From NCBI GenBank assembly GCA_050249695.1, contig JBFWQA010000002.1:248001-312000 (forward strand): a stretch of 64,000 nucleotides of DNA, in the 5' to 3' direction. Made by a program: the position numbers and the translations under genes. Numbering within the stretch: the first letter of the stretch is position 1; each line of letters begins with the position of its first letter. Origin of the DNA: JACKJP01 sp050249695. GTDB taxonomy: Bacteria; Pseudomonadota; Alphaproteobacteria; Rhizobiales; Tepidamorphaceae. Shown here piece after piece: positions 1 to 8,743 of the stretch. The notes under the pieces are model-generated. The model had not been told where the DNA came from. It saw nothing but the letters and a program-made list of their open reading frames with translations, and did not search any database.

Positions 1-194
1 TCGAGGCCAGCGCCGCCCCACTCCTTCGGGATCGTGACGCCGAGCAGACCGGCCTTGCCCATCCTGCGATAGATCTCGACCGGGAACCGTTCTTCGCGAT
101 TATAGGCTTCCGCCTTGGGCGCGATCTCCGTCTCGGCAAATTCACGCGCCGCCCTGATGAAACCTTCCTGCTCGTCGGTCAGGCTGAAATCCAT
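1..194 (-). CDS. acyl-CoA dehydrogenase, N-terminal part (runs off the window)
   Basis: The reading frame starts with ATG at 194 and is open to the window edge, giving about 64 residues. They begin MDFSLTDEQEGFIRAAREFA and contain a GLLGVTIPKEWGGAGL-type stretch. This is the usual all-alpha N-terminal domain of FAD-dependent acyl-CoA dehydrogenases, which introduce a trans-2 double bond into acyl-CoA. A downstream acyl-CoA ligase and enoyl-CoA hydratase on the same strand suggest one acyl-CoA degradation operon. Substrate cannot be inferred because the active-site half is missing. Confidence 0.85.
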   Translation of the reverse strand, partial: MDFSLTDEQEGFIRAAREFAETEIAPKAEAYNREERFPVEIYRRMGKAGLLGVTIPKEWGGAGL

Positions 195-335
195 TCCCGT
201 CCCCTTAATTCACGCGCGGCGCGCGGCGCGCCAATTAGTCAAACTATCATTCGGATAATGCCGCCCGCAAATATCGCCGCGGTCTGACGTTAGACGGCGG
301 CGCGACGGTCGCACGGCCCTGCGTGAACCTGCGCT

Positions 336-1895
336 CTACAGCGAACGTCCGGAAGTCTCCCAACGCTCTTTCAGCGAAGCCTTGAGAACCTTGCCGATTC
401 CGTTGCGCGGCAGATCGTCCACAAATTCGACGGCCGCGATACGTTGCGCCTTGTTCAGCCGCTCGCGGCTCCACTCCATCAGGCCCTTTTCGGTGAGATC
501 GCTCCCGCCGCGGGCAATGACGAAGGCAACGGGCGTCTCACCCCATTTTGAGGAGGGAACGCCCGCCACGGCTACATCCGCCACGTCCGGATGCTCGCGC
601 AGAACGGCCTCCAGATCGCTGGGATAGACGTTGAACCCGCCCGAAATGATCAGGTCCTTGCGCCGGTCCATGAGGACAAGAAACCCGTCCTCGTCGAAGC
701 GCCCGACATCGCCGGTGCGGATGAACCGCTTGCCGGCGGAATCAAACCATTCAGCCTCGCGGGTCTTCTCCGGCAGCTTGTGATAGCAAACCATCATGGT
801 CGGCGAGTTGCCGACGATCTCGCCGACCGAGCCGGGCGGCAATTCGTTGCCTTCCTCGTCGATCACCCGCATATCGTGACCGTCGAGCGGTCGGCCGACC
901 GAATGCAGCTTGTCGGGAAAGGCCCTGGCATCGAGCCTGCATACGCCGCCGCCCTCGGTCATGCCGTAGAACTCGATCAGTTCGCCCGGCCAGTGCGCCA
1001 GGATTCGCGCCTTGAGTTCGGCGGGGAAATGCGCGCTGCCGCAGGATTTCACCTTGAAGGAGGACAGGTCGAAGCTGCCGAAATCCTCCACATCCATGAT
1101 CCGCTGAAACTGCACCGGGACCATCATCGCATGGGTGATACGGTGTTTCTCGGAAAGCTCCAGATAGCGGCGGGCGTCGAATTTCGCCATCAGCACGATC
1201 TTGCCGCCCATCGCCAGCGGCGGCAGGAAGCTGGAGAGCGTCATGTTCGAATAGAGGGGGATGGACACCATGGCCACGGTGTCGGGATCGTAGCCCAGGC
1301 TCCGGAACATCTGGAACTGCGCCCAGCGGAAATCATGCGGCAGCACAATGCCCTTCGGGGCGCCCGTCGTGCCGGAGGAATAGATGATGTTGAAAGGGTC
1401 CTTCGGCGCGACGTTCACCGGCTCGGGCCGGGCACCGGCGGGCGCAAGCCAGTCGGCCCAGCGCGTACCGTTGTCCGAGTTGTCCAGCGCCACAACCCGC
1501 ACCTTCTGCAACGCGTCGGTGTCTTTCAGGGTGCGGGCAACCGATTCGTCGAGGAATATCTGCCTTGCATCGGAATCGGCGAGCATGCGCGCGAGGTTTT
1601 CTGCCGTCATGTCGGGCGCCAGCAACGCGGTCCCGACACCGGCGCGCAGGCTTCCGATCATGGCGAAGACGTAGGGCAGCGAGGTGCGGCTCGAAATCGC
1701 AACGAAATCGCCCGGTCTGAAGCCGTCGCGCTGCATCGCGGCCGCGACCCGGTCGGCGGCGGCATCAAGCTCGGCGTAGGTCACGCTTTCTTCATCGAGA
1801 ACGAGCGCGACGCGGTCAGGCCGTTCGGCCGCATGGAGCGCGATCAGTTCCGGCAGCGTGCCGAACTCCCGCTTCAGAAATTCCGATACCGACAT
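336..1895 (-). CDS. AMP-forming acyl-CoA synthetase / ligase
   Basis: This 519-residue enzyme of the ANL superfamily activates a carboxylic acid with ATP and CoA through an acyl-adenylate. The P-loop-like YSSGTTGAPKG is near residue 172. Further on are YGMTEGG, RTGDVGRFDEDGFLVLMDRR, the hinge-region KDLIISGGFNVYP and the C-terminal catalytic lysine in NGIGKVLK. The start is the second in-frame ATG (1895), because AGGTGA lies 5 bases upstream and this avoids overlapping the upstream gene. An earlier ATG at 1916 has no ribosome site. It lies between an enoyl-CoA hydratase gene and an acyl-CoA dehydrogenase gene, so it probably provides the CoA thioester for that pathway. Fatty or aromatic acid substrate is undecided. 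Confidence 0.9.
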   Translation of the reverse strand: MSVSEFLKREFGTLPELIALHAAERPDRVALVLDEESVTYAELDAAADRVAAAMQRDGFRPGDFVAISSRTSLPYVFAMIGSLRAGVGTALLAPDMTAENLARMLADSDARQIFLDESVARTLKDTDALQKVRVVALDNSDNGTRWADWLAPAGARPEPVNVAPKDPFNIIYSSGTTGAPKGIVLPHDFRWAQFQMFRSLGYDPDTVAMVSIPLYSNMTLSSFLPPLAMGGKIVLMAKFDARRYLELSEKHRITHAMMVPVQFQRIMDVEDFGSFDLSSFKVKSCGSAHFPAELKARILAHWPGELIEFYGMTEGGGVCRLDARAFPDKLHSVGRPLDGHDMRVIDEEGNELPPGSVGEIVGNSPTMMVCYHKLPEKTREAEWFDSAGKRFIRTGDVGRFDEDGFLVLMDRRKDLIISGGFNVYPSDLEAVLREHPDVADVAVAGVPSSKWGETPVAFVIARGGSDLTEKGLMEWSRERLNKAQRIAAVEFVDDLPRNGIGKVLKASLKERWETSGRSL

Positions 1896-1900
1896 ATCCG

Positions 1901-2680
1901 TCACCTGTGTTTCCATACCGGAGGGCGTTTTTCGGCGAACGCAGCCAGGCCCTCGTTCACATCCTCAAGGGGCAGAAGTTCCTTCATGTAGATCCGCGAA
2001 CCTTCCGCAAAGCCGGTTTCAAGCGTCTTGCCGCGCAACGCTTTGAGAGTCTTGACCATCAATTGCAGCACGGGCCGGCTCTTGCTGGTGAATCTCGATG
2101 CAAAGCGCATCACATCGGCCTGGAAATCGTCAGGGTCGATCAGGGCGTTCACCAGGCCCAGCCGATGGGCTTGCGCGCCGCTGATCGGCTCACCGCCGGT
2201 CAGAAGCTCCGCGATGTGATTTCCCGGCAAGCGGCCTTGCAGCATCAGGATGCCCGGAAAGGCGATAGAGGCGAGCTTGATCTCGGGGTGCCCGATTTTG
2301 GCATCGGGAACGGAGACGAGCATGTCGCAGGAAAGCGCCAGTTCCAGCCCGCCGCCGAGCGCCAGACCGTTCAGCGCCGCGATCGTCGGTAGCGTGCAGG
2401 CCCTCACACGCGTCGAAAACCGATGCTCGTCTTCAATGAGCCTGCCCATCAACGCCGGTGTGTGATCGGCAATCTCCACGCCGGCCGAGAAGACCTTCAT
2501 TCCGTGACCGGTGATCACCACCGTCCTTGCATCGGGATCGTTCTCAGCGGCGTCGAGGGCCGCCTCGATTTCCGCCATCATCGGTGCGTGCAGCACGTTG
2601 ACCGGCGGCCGCGCGAGCCGGATGGTATATAATCCCTCGGAGAGACCGGTTTCGATGAATTCATAGGCGACGGCGGTCAC
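1901..2680 (-). CDS. enoyl-CoA hydratase/isomerase family protein
   Basis: This 259-residue crotonase-fold protein starts at a GTG (2680) preceded by GGGAG. The oxyanion-hole segments are visible: FSAGVEIADH near residue 65 and ALNGLALGGGLELALSCDM near residue 102. The family hydrates or isomerises 2-enoyl-CoA thioesters. The N-terminal pattern PPVNVLHAPMMAEI resembles dienoyl-CoA hydratases of alicyclic/aromatic acid degradation as well as ordinary beta-oxidation enzymes, so the exact reaction stays open. Its stop codon lies 5 bases before the ligase start, consistent with co-transcription. The 160 bases upstream (2681-2843) hold the likely operon promoter; I see no clear boxes there. Confidence 0.85.
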   Translation of the reverse strand: MTAVAYEFIETGLSEGLYTIRLARPPVNVLHAPMMAEIEAALDAAENDPDARTVVITGHGMKVFSAGVEIADHTPALMGRLIEDEHRFSTRVRACTLPTIAALNGLALGGGLELALSCDMLVSVPDAKIGHPEIKLASIAFPGILMLQGRLPGNHIAELLTGGEPISGAQAHRLGLVNALIDPDDFQADVMRFASRFTSKSRPVLQLMVKTLKALRGKTLETGFAEGSRIYMKELLPLEDVNEGLAAFAEKRPPVWKHR

Positions 2681-2843
2681 GAACGAGGCTCCCTTTGTTC
2701 ATTTCAGGCAAGCGCAGGACTGCGTTTGCGATCCGCTCTGACGGCGGCGCCGCCAACGTACGCTGACGGACTTTCACTTTGCAAACGATTGCGAGGAGCC
2801 GGAGCATCCCGGGCGTGCGGTATCTTTGCAGGCGGGGCGTCCG

Positions 2844-3833
2844 CTACCGTCGATCGGGATTCAGGGCTGCGAGCTTGCGATCGAAATACTCGATGGTTTT
2901 GACGAGCCCTTCCCGCAGCGGCGTCCTAGGCTGCCAGCCAAGCGCCGAGCGCGCCTGCGCGATATCCGGACATCTCTGCCTGGGATCGTCCGGCGGCAGC
3001 GGCTTGCGGACGAGCTGTGAGCGCGAGCCCGTCAGCTCGATGACCAGCGCGGCGAATTCGGCGATCGTGAATTCTTCGGGGTTGCCGAGATTGAGCGGGC
3101 CGGTGATTTCGCCGTCGCTGGCCATGAATCGCACAAAGGCGTCGATCATGTCGTCCACATAGCAGAAGGCCCGCGTCTGGGCGCCGTCGCCATAGATCGC
3201 GAGGGGTTCGTTGCGGAGCGCCTGGACCACGAAATTGGAAACGACGCGTCCGTCGTCGACATGCATGTTCGGACCGTATGTGTTGAAGATCCGCGCGACC
3301 TTGATCGGCAGTCCATACTGGCGGAAATAATCGAAGAAAAGCGTCTCGGCGCAGCGCTTGCCCTCGTCGTAGCATGAACGCGGGCCGACCGGATTGACGT
3401 TCCCCCAATAGGTTTCCGGCTGCGGATGGACCGTCGGATCGCCATAGATCTCCGACGTCGATGCCTGGAAGATGCGGGCGTTCAGCCGTTTGGCCAGCCC
3501 GAGCATGTTGATGGCGCCGTGAACGCTGGTCTTCGTCGTCTGCACGGGATCGAGCTGATAATGGATCGGCGAGGCGGGACAGGCGAGATTGTAGATCTCG
3601 TCGACCTCGACATAGAGCGGGAACGTGATGTCGTGGCGGATCACCTCAAAGCGCGGCTCGGCGAGCAGCGGCATGATATTGTCGCGCTCGCCGGTATAGA
3701 AATTGTCCGCGCACAGAACCTCGTCGCCCTGCGCAAGCAGGCGCGCGCAGAGGTGCGAGCCGAGAAATCCCGCGCCCCCCGTCACCAGAACCCGTTTGCG
3801 CCTGCTGCGAAGCGACGGTGCAACTCTCGCCAT
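2844..3833 (-). CDS. UDP-glucuronate decarboxylase (UDP-xylose synthase) family
   Basis: This 329-residue extended short-chain dehydrogenase has a Rossmann signature VLVTGGAGFLGSHL near residue 16, ASTSEIYGDP and a catalytic YDEGK. The GPRSCYDEGKR and RIFNTYGPNM segments are characteristic of UDP-glucuronate decarboxylases, which convert UDP-glucuronate to UDP-xylose with bound NAD. The start at 3833 is chosen because AGGACGATCG precedes that ATG; a longer frame to 3917 lacks family similarity. It is at the edge of a polysaccharide cluster and divergent from the sulfotransferase genes, suggesting the polymer contains xylose or a derived sugar. A related UDP-sugar epimerase is the main alternative. 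Confidence 0.87.
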   Translation of the reverse strand: MARVAPSLRSRRKRVLVTGGAGFLGSHLCARLLAQGDEVLCADNFYTGERDNIMPLLAEPRFEVIRHDITFPLYVEVDEIYNLACPASPIHYQLDPVQTTKTSVHGAINMLGLAKRLNARIFQASTSEIYGDPTVHPQPETYWGNVNPVGPRSCYDEGKRCAETLFFDYFRQYGLPIKVARIFNTYGPNMHVDDGRVVSNFVVQALRNEPLAIYGDGAQTRAFCYVDDMIDAFVRFMASDGEITGPLNLGNPEEFTIAEFAALVIELTGSRSQLVRKPLPPDDPRQRCPDIAQARSALGWQPRTPLREGLVKTIEYFDRKLAALNPDRR

Positions 3834-3975
3834 CGATCGTCCTGCCTTCCCTCGGCGTTGAAAGCCGTCAACGCCCGGTCGCACCGTGCGGAAGAATGGT
3901 GCAGGCGCACTATCCACAATCGCCTGCCTTTGTCATAGTTCGTTTCTGGACTCTGCCGCCGAGCAGCGCTTGCCC

Positions 3976-4098
3976 ATGCAGAACATTCTTCTTCACATCG
4001 GCCTGCCGAATACCGGCGCGGCCTATCTCCGGCACTGGCTCGCCCTGAACCGGGCCGCTCATGCCCGCAACGGTCTTGGCGCGCCCGCCAAGGCCTAG
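3976..4098 (+). pseudogene. truncated N-terminal paralogue of the downstream sulfotransferase-like gene
   Basis: A 40-residue frame starting at the ATG at 3976 ends at a stop at 4096-4098. It aligns without gaps to the first 40 residues of the gene at 4200: 24 of 40 positions are identical by hand count, including LHIGLP, TG, YL, HWL and LNRAA. The 5'-phosphosulfate loop reads LPNTG here instead of LPKTG, so the phosphate-contacting lysine is lost. No remaining sulfotransferase sequence follows before the next gene. It looks like a decayed tandem duplicate. A short translated peptide cannot be excluded. Confidence 0.7.
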
Positions 4099-4199
4099 CG
4101 GACGCATCGCCGATTGAGGGCGCATGCCGCGCGGACTATCACTCCACCGGCCTTGCTGCCATAATTTCGCCGGGTTCCACCACAGCGACGATAGAGACA

Positions 4200-5558
4200 A
4201 TGCTGGAAGCCATTCTCCATATCGGTTTGCCCAAAACGGGGTCGACCTATCTTCAGCACTGGCTTTCGCTCAATCGCGCGGCGCTGCGCGCGATCGGACT
4301 TGTCGCCCCGGAGAAGCCCGGATTCGGACACAGGATCCGCGAAGAGTACGAAACCTATTTTTCCAAGGGCGTGGCTCTGCCTACCAACGCCATCGACATA
4401 GAAGGTGCGTTTGCGGCCGGGCCGCAGGATATCGCGATCATTTCGTCGGAAGGGTTTTTCAAGTGCGATGCCGGCGAGGTGAAGCGGTATTTCGACCTGA
4501 AGGAAATCAGGATCGTCAAAATTGTTCTCTTTCTGAGAAGACAGGACCGCCATGAAGCGTCCGTCTTCAATCAGCGCGTGAAAGTGGCCGGGCATGCGGA
4601 CACATACCGGGTCGGCGCTTTCGGGACGGACTACATGCGACTCTGGCAATCCTGGGCGGACAGCTTCGGTGCGGAGACCATGGTTGTGCTCGACTACGAC
4701 CATTGCAGGAAGGGACGAAAGATCGAGGAAGTCTTTCTGACGCGCCTCGGCTATCCGCTCCTGTCCGATCCCGTGCTACCCGATGGCGTGATTGCGACCA
4801 ATCCGAGCCCGGATGCCGCATTGCTCGAGATCATGCGGCTGAGCAATCTGCGGGGCCATGCCTCCATGGTGACCCCGCTGAAGCAGCATGCGATCGGAAA
4901 GCTGCCGCCTGCGCCACCCTTCGCGATCGATCCGGCGCGTTCCGCCGAGGTCGAGAAACTGTATCTGCATTCCAACCGACAACTTGCCGGCACCATCGGC
5001 GCGGAGGGCCTTGAGTCCCTGATCACGCCGGGCTGGAGGTCGGATGGCGCGGATTTCACCGGCAAGGACGTGACCGAACACCTCTTCAGGCTTATCGCCG
5101 TGCTGGCGGAAGCGAGCGCGAGGCTGCCGCTCGTCCCGCTCGACGAGAATCCCGCGCGTCCCGACACGGACAGGGCAGTTGCGGCTTCAGGTCAGGACGC
5201 CAGGCGGCGCGCGGACGAAATCGCCGCTCTTTCGCGAGGCGACGGAGCCGCTCTGCGGCTGTTGTTCGAACGCGCCGCAGGCGCCGGCGTATTCGAGCCG
5301 GATCCGTCGCGACCGGATGCGACGCCGGCAGCCCGGAGCGGTCCTGAGGCTGTGCATACGTCCTTCAACGAGTTGATCGACGTCGCCGCCTACGCAGCGC
5401 GTCTCATTAACGAAGCCCGGCCGCGGGCACAGGGCGCCGAGACCCTGGCCGGCCGCACGACCCCTTCGCAGGCCATGCAGCAGACGCTGAAGAAAAGCTG
5501 GCTCCTGCGGCCCCACCTGGCGATCAGACGAGCCTATGCCCGGACGCGTTTGCCATGA
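4200..5558 (+). CDS. sulfotransferase-like protein of the polysaccharide cluster
   Basis: This 452-residue soluble protein has an N-terminal motif HIGLPKTGSTYLQHWL at residues 7-22 that matches the 5'-phosphosulfate binding loop of PAPS-dependent sulfotransferases. A second segment, KIVLFLRRQDRHEASVFNQ (about residues 102-120), resembles the 3'-phosphate binding region (Arg-rich, followed by Ser). The family moves sulfate from PAPS to sugar hydroxyls. The C-terminal 150 residues are alanine- and acid-rich without a recognised fold. It sits in an exopolysaccharide cluster beside a UDP-xylose synthase gene and just downstream of a broken paralogue. Sulfation of the polymer is inferred, not shown. 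Confidence 0.72.
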   Translation: MLEAILHIGLPKTGSTYLQHWLSLNRAALRAIGLVAPEKPGFGHRIREEYETYFSKGVALPTNAIDIEGAFAAGPQDIAIISSEGFFKCDAGEVKRYFDLKEIRIVKIVLFLRRQDRHEASVFNQRVKVAGHADTYRVGAFGTDYMRLWQSWADSFGAETMVVLDYDHCRKGRKIEEVFLTRLGYPLLSDPVLPDGVIATNPSPDAALLEIMRLSNLRGHASMVTPLKQHAIGKLPPAPPFAIDPARSAEVEKLYLHSNRQLAGTIGAEGLESLITPGWRSDGADFTGKDVTEHLFRLIAVLAEASARLPLVPLDENPARPDTDRAVAASGQDARRRADEIAALSRGDGAALRLLFERAAGAGVFEPDPSRPDATPAARSGPEAVHTSFNELIDVAAYAARLINEARPRAQGAETLAGRTTPSQAMQQTLKKSWLLRPHLAIRRAYARTRLP

Positions 5559-5637
5559 GATCAGGCCCGTTCACCTGACGATTGCGTGGATGTCGCGCCC
5601 TGTCGGGCACCGGAGGTCGACAACCCTTAAAAGAGGC

Positions 5638-6747
5638 TCAGATTGCCCGTGTCAGCGGCATTTCGGCGCGGCCGCGGCGAAACGAGGGCACGATTCCGTT
5701 GAGATAGCTCGTCATCGCGATCAGCGCGAAGGGCGACGGGTGAAACCAGGTCTTCAGCGCATTGCCGCCCAGCGAAAAGTCGAAGATCTCGAGCCCCTGA
5801 TCGATCGCCCACTGCGCCGTTTCGGCAAGCAGCACCTTGCCCAGCCCGAGACGCGTGATCTCCGCATCGTCGCTTTGACCGATCCGCAGCCCGATATACC
5901 GGTTGCCGTGGCGCAGGCCGAGCAGCCCCGCAACGGGCGCTCCGCCGACCCAGATGCCGGAGATCGTCACCATCCCGGCAAATTCAGGGTCATCCACCAG
6001 CGACTGGTAAAACTCGCGATACCCCTCGTCCTCGAGGAAATAGCGGTCGCCCTTCTGCGGCACGCGCTGGCGCTGCGCCCGCCTGATGACGTCGAATACC
6101 GCATTGCGTTCCTCGGCGCCGGCGGCCACGGAAAACGACGTCGGGCCCATCTGCGACAGCGCCCGCCCGATACGCTGGATTTCACTTCGCTTCTTCTTGC
6201 CGAGCCGCTGCAGAAAGGGTCCTTCGCCTTCCGACAGGCGCAGATTGTGCGCCTGCAGACTTTCAGGACGCGTGTCGGCAAGCAGCCCGAAGGGATTGCA
6301 GCGGCCATCGACATGCGCGGGCATCTTGCGCAGGCGCAGCAGCGCGTAAGGCCGCAGGGCCCTTTTCAACGCCAGAAACGCCATGTCCATCATCGCCGGG
6401 TCGGCCGGGCAGCGCGGACCGAGGAGCGGCAGGTTGTAGTCGCTCACGCCGCGATCGGCGAACTCGACGACAGGCAGGAAGTATCGCGTCCGGCGCACCA
6501 GCGGCAGCACCATCGCGACCGTCGCAGGATCGATCCGCGCGTCGTCGGGCGCCCCTGCGGTGACGACGGCGATGACGGGCCGCAGCCGCCCGTCGGCGCA
6601 GAAGCTGCGGTACCAGAGCGAAAGCCAGCGACGATCCTGAAAGGCGATATTGGCGCCGCCTCCGGCCGGCGAAAGCGCCGTCCACAGAGGTTCCGCCGAC
6701 GCAAAATCGTCCAGAAGCCGAACCTGATATTCCGGTGCAAAAGTCAT
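5638..6747 (-). CDS. CelD/BcsL-type GNAT acetyltransferase
   Basis: This 369-residue cytoplasmic protein has the layout of the CelD (cellulose-biosynthesis acetyltransferase) group. An N-terminal half contains FQDRRWLSLWYRSF and SDYNLPLL. A C-terminal GNAT/FemAB-like half contains KKKRSEIQRIGRAL, a segment GAPVAGLLGLRHGNRYIG and LGLGKVLLAETAQWAI, which fits acyl-CoA binding. Such proteins are common in exopolysaccharide clusters and are thought to acylate sugar precursors or lipid-linked repeats. The start is 7 bases from the stop of the upstream JmjC-like gene, implying one transcript. Exact acyl group and acceptor are unknown. Confidence 0.75.
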   Translation of the reverse strand: MTFAPEYQVRLLDDFASAEPLWTALSPAGGGANIAFQDRRWLSLWYRSFCADGRLRPVIAVVTAGAPDDARIDPATVAMVLPLVRRTRYFLPVVEFADRGVSDYNLPLLGPRCPADPAMMDMAFLALKRALRPYALLRLRKMPAHVDGRCNPFGLLADTRPESLQAHNLRLSEGEGPFLQRLGKKKRSEIQRIGRALSQMGPTSFSVAAGAEERNAVFDVIRRAQRQRVPQKGDRYFLEDEGYREFYQSLVDDPEFAGMVTISGIWVGGAPVAGLLGLRHGNRYIGLRIGQSDDAEITRLGLGKVLLAETAQWAIDQGLEIFDFSLGGNALKTWFHPSPFALIAMTSYLNGIVPSFRRGRAEMPLTRAI

Positions 6748-6754
6748 CGCCCGG

Positions 6755-7714
6755 TCAGATATCCGTCATGACAAAGCCGCCCTTCGGCCCCTTGCCGAGG
6801 ATGAAGCTTTGCGCGTGCGAGCTGGCAAGGCGTTTCCTCAGCAACCCCGCCCTCGCGAACGCCGCCTGCAGCGCCGCCTTGCCGTAATAGACGGGCCCCG
6901 ATGTCGGCCGCGAGCCGCTGCGGATGCCGAACCGGTGCCGGAGGATCGCGTTGGCGAGGTTCATGTGATTGAGCCGCTTGATCGGGGTGGTGAGATATTC
7001 GGTCGTGACGGAGACGTTCATCATGTCGCCGTTCTCCACACGATGCGGCGCGTTCAGCTGCCAGTGCAGCATCTCGCCGGGTCGCAGCGGCAGCACGGCG
7101 GCGCCGGCATCGAAATCCCCGTCATAGGCAAGCTTCTCGACACCGTCATAGGTTATATCCTGCAACTGCTCCTCGCTGAGATATGGCGCTTCGGGCGGAT
7201 AGACGTAGACAGTCTTCTCGCCGCGTATCTGCCAGAGCGACTGGCCGGGAAGGTCGGCATGATAGTCGACCTTGGTGCGCGGTCCGGAGATCAGGACGCC
7301 CATCTTGCCGGGGAATGGGTCGAGCCCGGGGACATCCTCACCAAGCTCTTTCAGGAATGTCTCGAACAGCGCCGCAAATCGCGGGTCCACCCTGTCGATC
7401 GAGCGCAGGTTGAGCCAGAGCTGGTTTTCGCGAATGGCCTCGATGATCTCGCCGCCGTTCAGGCCGTCGACCCGGCCGACCCGCCATTTTCGCTCGCTGC
7501 CGAACGCGCCCATGGAAATCAGGCTGTAGCTCTCGACCGGGTATCGGTCGATGATCTCGGCAAGCGCGGCATCGGTGAAAAGGCCCGTCTCCGCGAGGCG
7601 ATGGCCGAGCCGGATCGGCGCCCGGCCCCAGTCGCGCGTGGCCGTTTCGGTCCAGTCGGTCAGGCGGCCCGGCAACACCGCAAAATCCCTGCCGCTCGAA
7701 TGGATCGTCATCAT
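6755..7714 (-). CDS. JmjC/cupin-like putative Fe(II)/2-oxoglutarate oxygenase
   Basis: This protein has 319 residues if started at the ATG at 7714 behind GGGAG. A double-stranded beta-helix signature is visible: VDYHADLPGQSLWQIRGEK, giving an H-x-D pair near residues 152/154, and LHWQLNAPHRVEN, with a distal histidine near residue 224. The spacing fits the iron-binding triad of JmjC-type oxygenases. QIRGEKTVYVYPP is the family's typical strand following the first ligand. It is translated just ahead of the CelD-like GNAT gene. Role in polymer modification is inferred from position only; hydroxylation of a sugar, lipid or protein are all possible. Confidence 0.68.
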   Translation of the reverse strand: MMTIHSSGRDFAVLPGRLTDWTETATRDWGRAPIRLGHRLAETGLFTDAALAEIIDRYPVESYSLISMGAFGSERKWRVGRVDGLNGGEIIEAIRENQLWLNLRSIDRVDPRFAALFETFLKELGEDVPGLDPFPGKMGVLISGPRTKVDYHADLPGQSLWQIRGEKTVYVYPPEAPYLSEEQLQDITYDGVEKLAYDGDFDAGAAVLPLRPGEMLHWQLNAPHRVENGDMMNVSVTTEYLTTPIKRLNHMNLANAILRHRFGIRSGSRPTSGPVYYGKAALQAAFARAGLLRKRLASSHAQSFILGKGPKGGFVMTDI

Positions 7715-7826
7715 CGCTCTCCCGCGCCTTCTTTCCGCGCCCGGAAGGGCGCAGGTCCGGAAATTCGGAATGGATAAAATTTTATTACGCCGGCGGGGCG
7801 GGGAGAACCACGGATTGAAAAGTCGG

Positions 7827-8642
7827 TTAACCTGGCTGACCCTGCCTTGCGCCGACGGGAGACCGGCCGGGGGTGGCGCCGATGCGCCGCAGCGTCCGGG
7901 CCACCGTCTCGACACGAATGCCGCGACGCTTCACCAGATCGACGATCGTGCGGAAGTAGGCCGGCGAACAGCCGATCTCGGTCGGCCGGTCGCACACCTC
8001 ATGCGTGTAGAAGATCAGCCAGCCGCGCCTTCTTTCCGCTTGGTCCAGCAGGGCGCCCATCGAAGCGGTGCTGCTGGAACTGTCGTAAAGTTCCTGCGCC
8101 CGCAAATGCGCCAGATCGATGAGTCCCGAATTGATCCCCGGCGAGATGCCCCGCAATCCGGCGAAGCGGTTCATCAGCGCCAGCTTGCTGCGCAGCGAAA
8201 CGACGCCATAAGGATAGGCGAAGGACGCCGGCGGCCTTGACGCCCCCATCCTCTCCAGATCTTCGATGTTGCGGTTCACATCGCCGATCATGTCCGGGAT
8301 CGGCGTACGCTGAACGTTGAGGTGATCGTGGGTGTGGGCGCCGATCTCATGGCCGCGCGCCGCCAGATCCGCGACGACGTCATCGGTCGCGATCAGCTGA
8401 CCGTTCTCCCGGTTTCCGGCCAGTCCGCCCGAATAGTAATAGGTCCCCCGCATGCCCGCGTCCTCCAAGACGGGCGCCGCGTTTGCGGCGGCGGACAAGG
8501 GGAAGTCGTCAAAGGTGAAGGCAACCACCGGCTCGTCCAGCTGGAGCAAATGCGGCCGGAAGGGGATGCGCCGCGCAGCGCGCCGCGACCCGCCCGCGAC
8601 GATCTTGTCCACCAGTCCTGCAGCAAAGTCGACAACGGTCAT
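7827..8642 (-). CDS. polysaccharide deacetylase (NodB homology domain)
   Basis: This 271-residue protein has the carbohydrate esterase 4 motifs in order: TFDDF with catalytic/metal Asp near residues 45-46, GHEIGAHTHDH with metal histidines near residues 103 and 107, then FAYPYG, and FYTHEV near the C-terminus. The family removes N- or O-acetyl groups from polysaccharides using a divalent metal. No clear signal peptide is seen, so it may act on the cytoplasmic, lipid-linked repeat. It lies between a glycosyltransferase gene and the JmjC-like gene on the same strand. The sequence between it and the glycosyltransferase holds a repeat structure described separately. Confidence 0.85.
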   Translation of the reverse strand: MTVVDFAAGLVDKIVAGGSRRAARRIPFRPHLLQLDEPVVAFTFDDFPLSAAANAAPVLEDAGMRGTYYYSGGLAGNRENGQLIATDDVVADLAARGHEIGAHTHDHLNVQRTPIPDMIGDVNRNIEDLERMGASRPPASFAYPYGVVSLRSKLALMNRFAGLRGISPGINSGLIDLAHLRAQELYDSSSSTASMGALLDQAERRRGWLIFYTHEVCDRPTEIGCSPAYFRTIVDLVKRRGIRVETVARTLRRIGATPGRSPVGARQGQPG

Positions 8643-8658
8643 GAAGGAAGATGCGTCC

Positions 8659-8718
8659 CCGGAATATGATCTGGCGGCCGGAATATTACCCGGCGGACAG
8701 TAGGACCAATTGTCCGCC
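8659..8718. promoter_or_regulatory. direct repeat plus inverted repeat upstream of the deacetylase gene
   Basis: CCGGAATAT occurs at 8659-8667 and 8678-8686 (19 bases apart, about two helical turns). An inverted repeat GGCGGACA / TGTCCGCC spans 8692-8699 and 8711-8718 with an 11-base loop. Both lie in the 101-base gap upstream of the deacetylase start at 8642. There is no T-run on the leftward strand, so a terminator for the upstream glycosyltransferase gene is unlikely. An operator or mRNA leader structure is possible. Confidence 0.35.
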
Positions 8719-8743
8719 CGATCAAAAGAACCATGGAAATATG

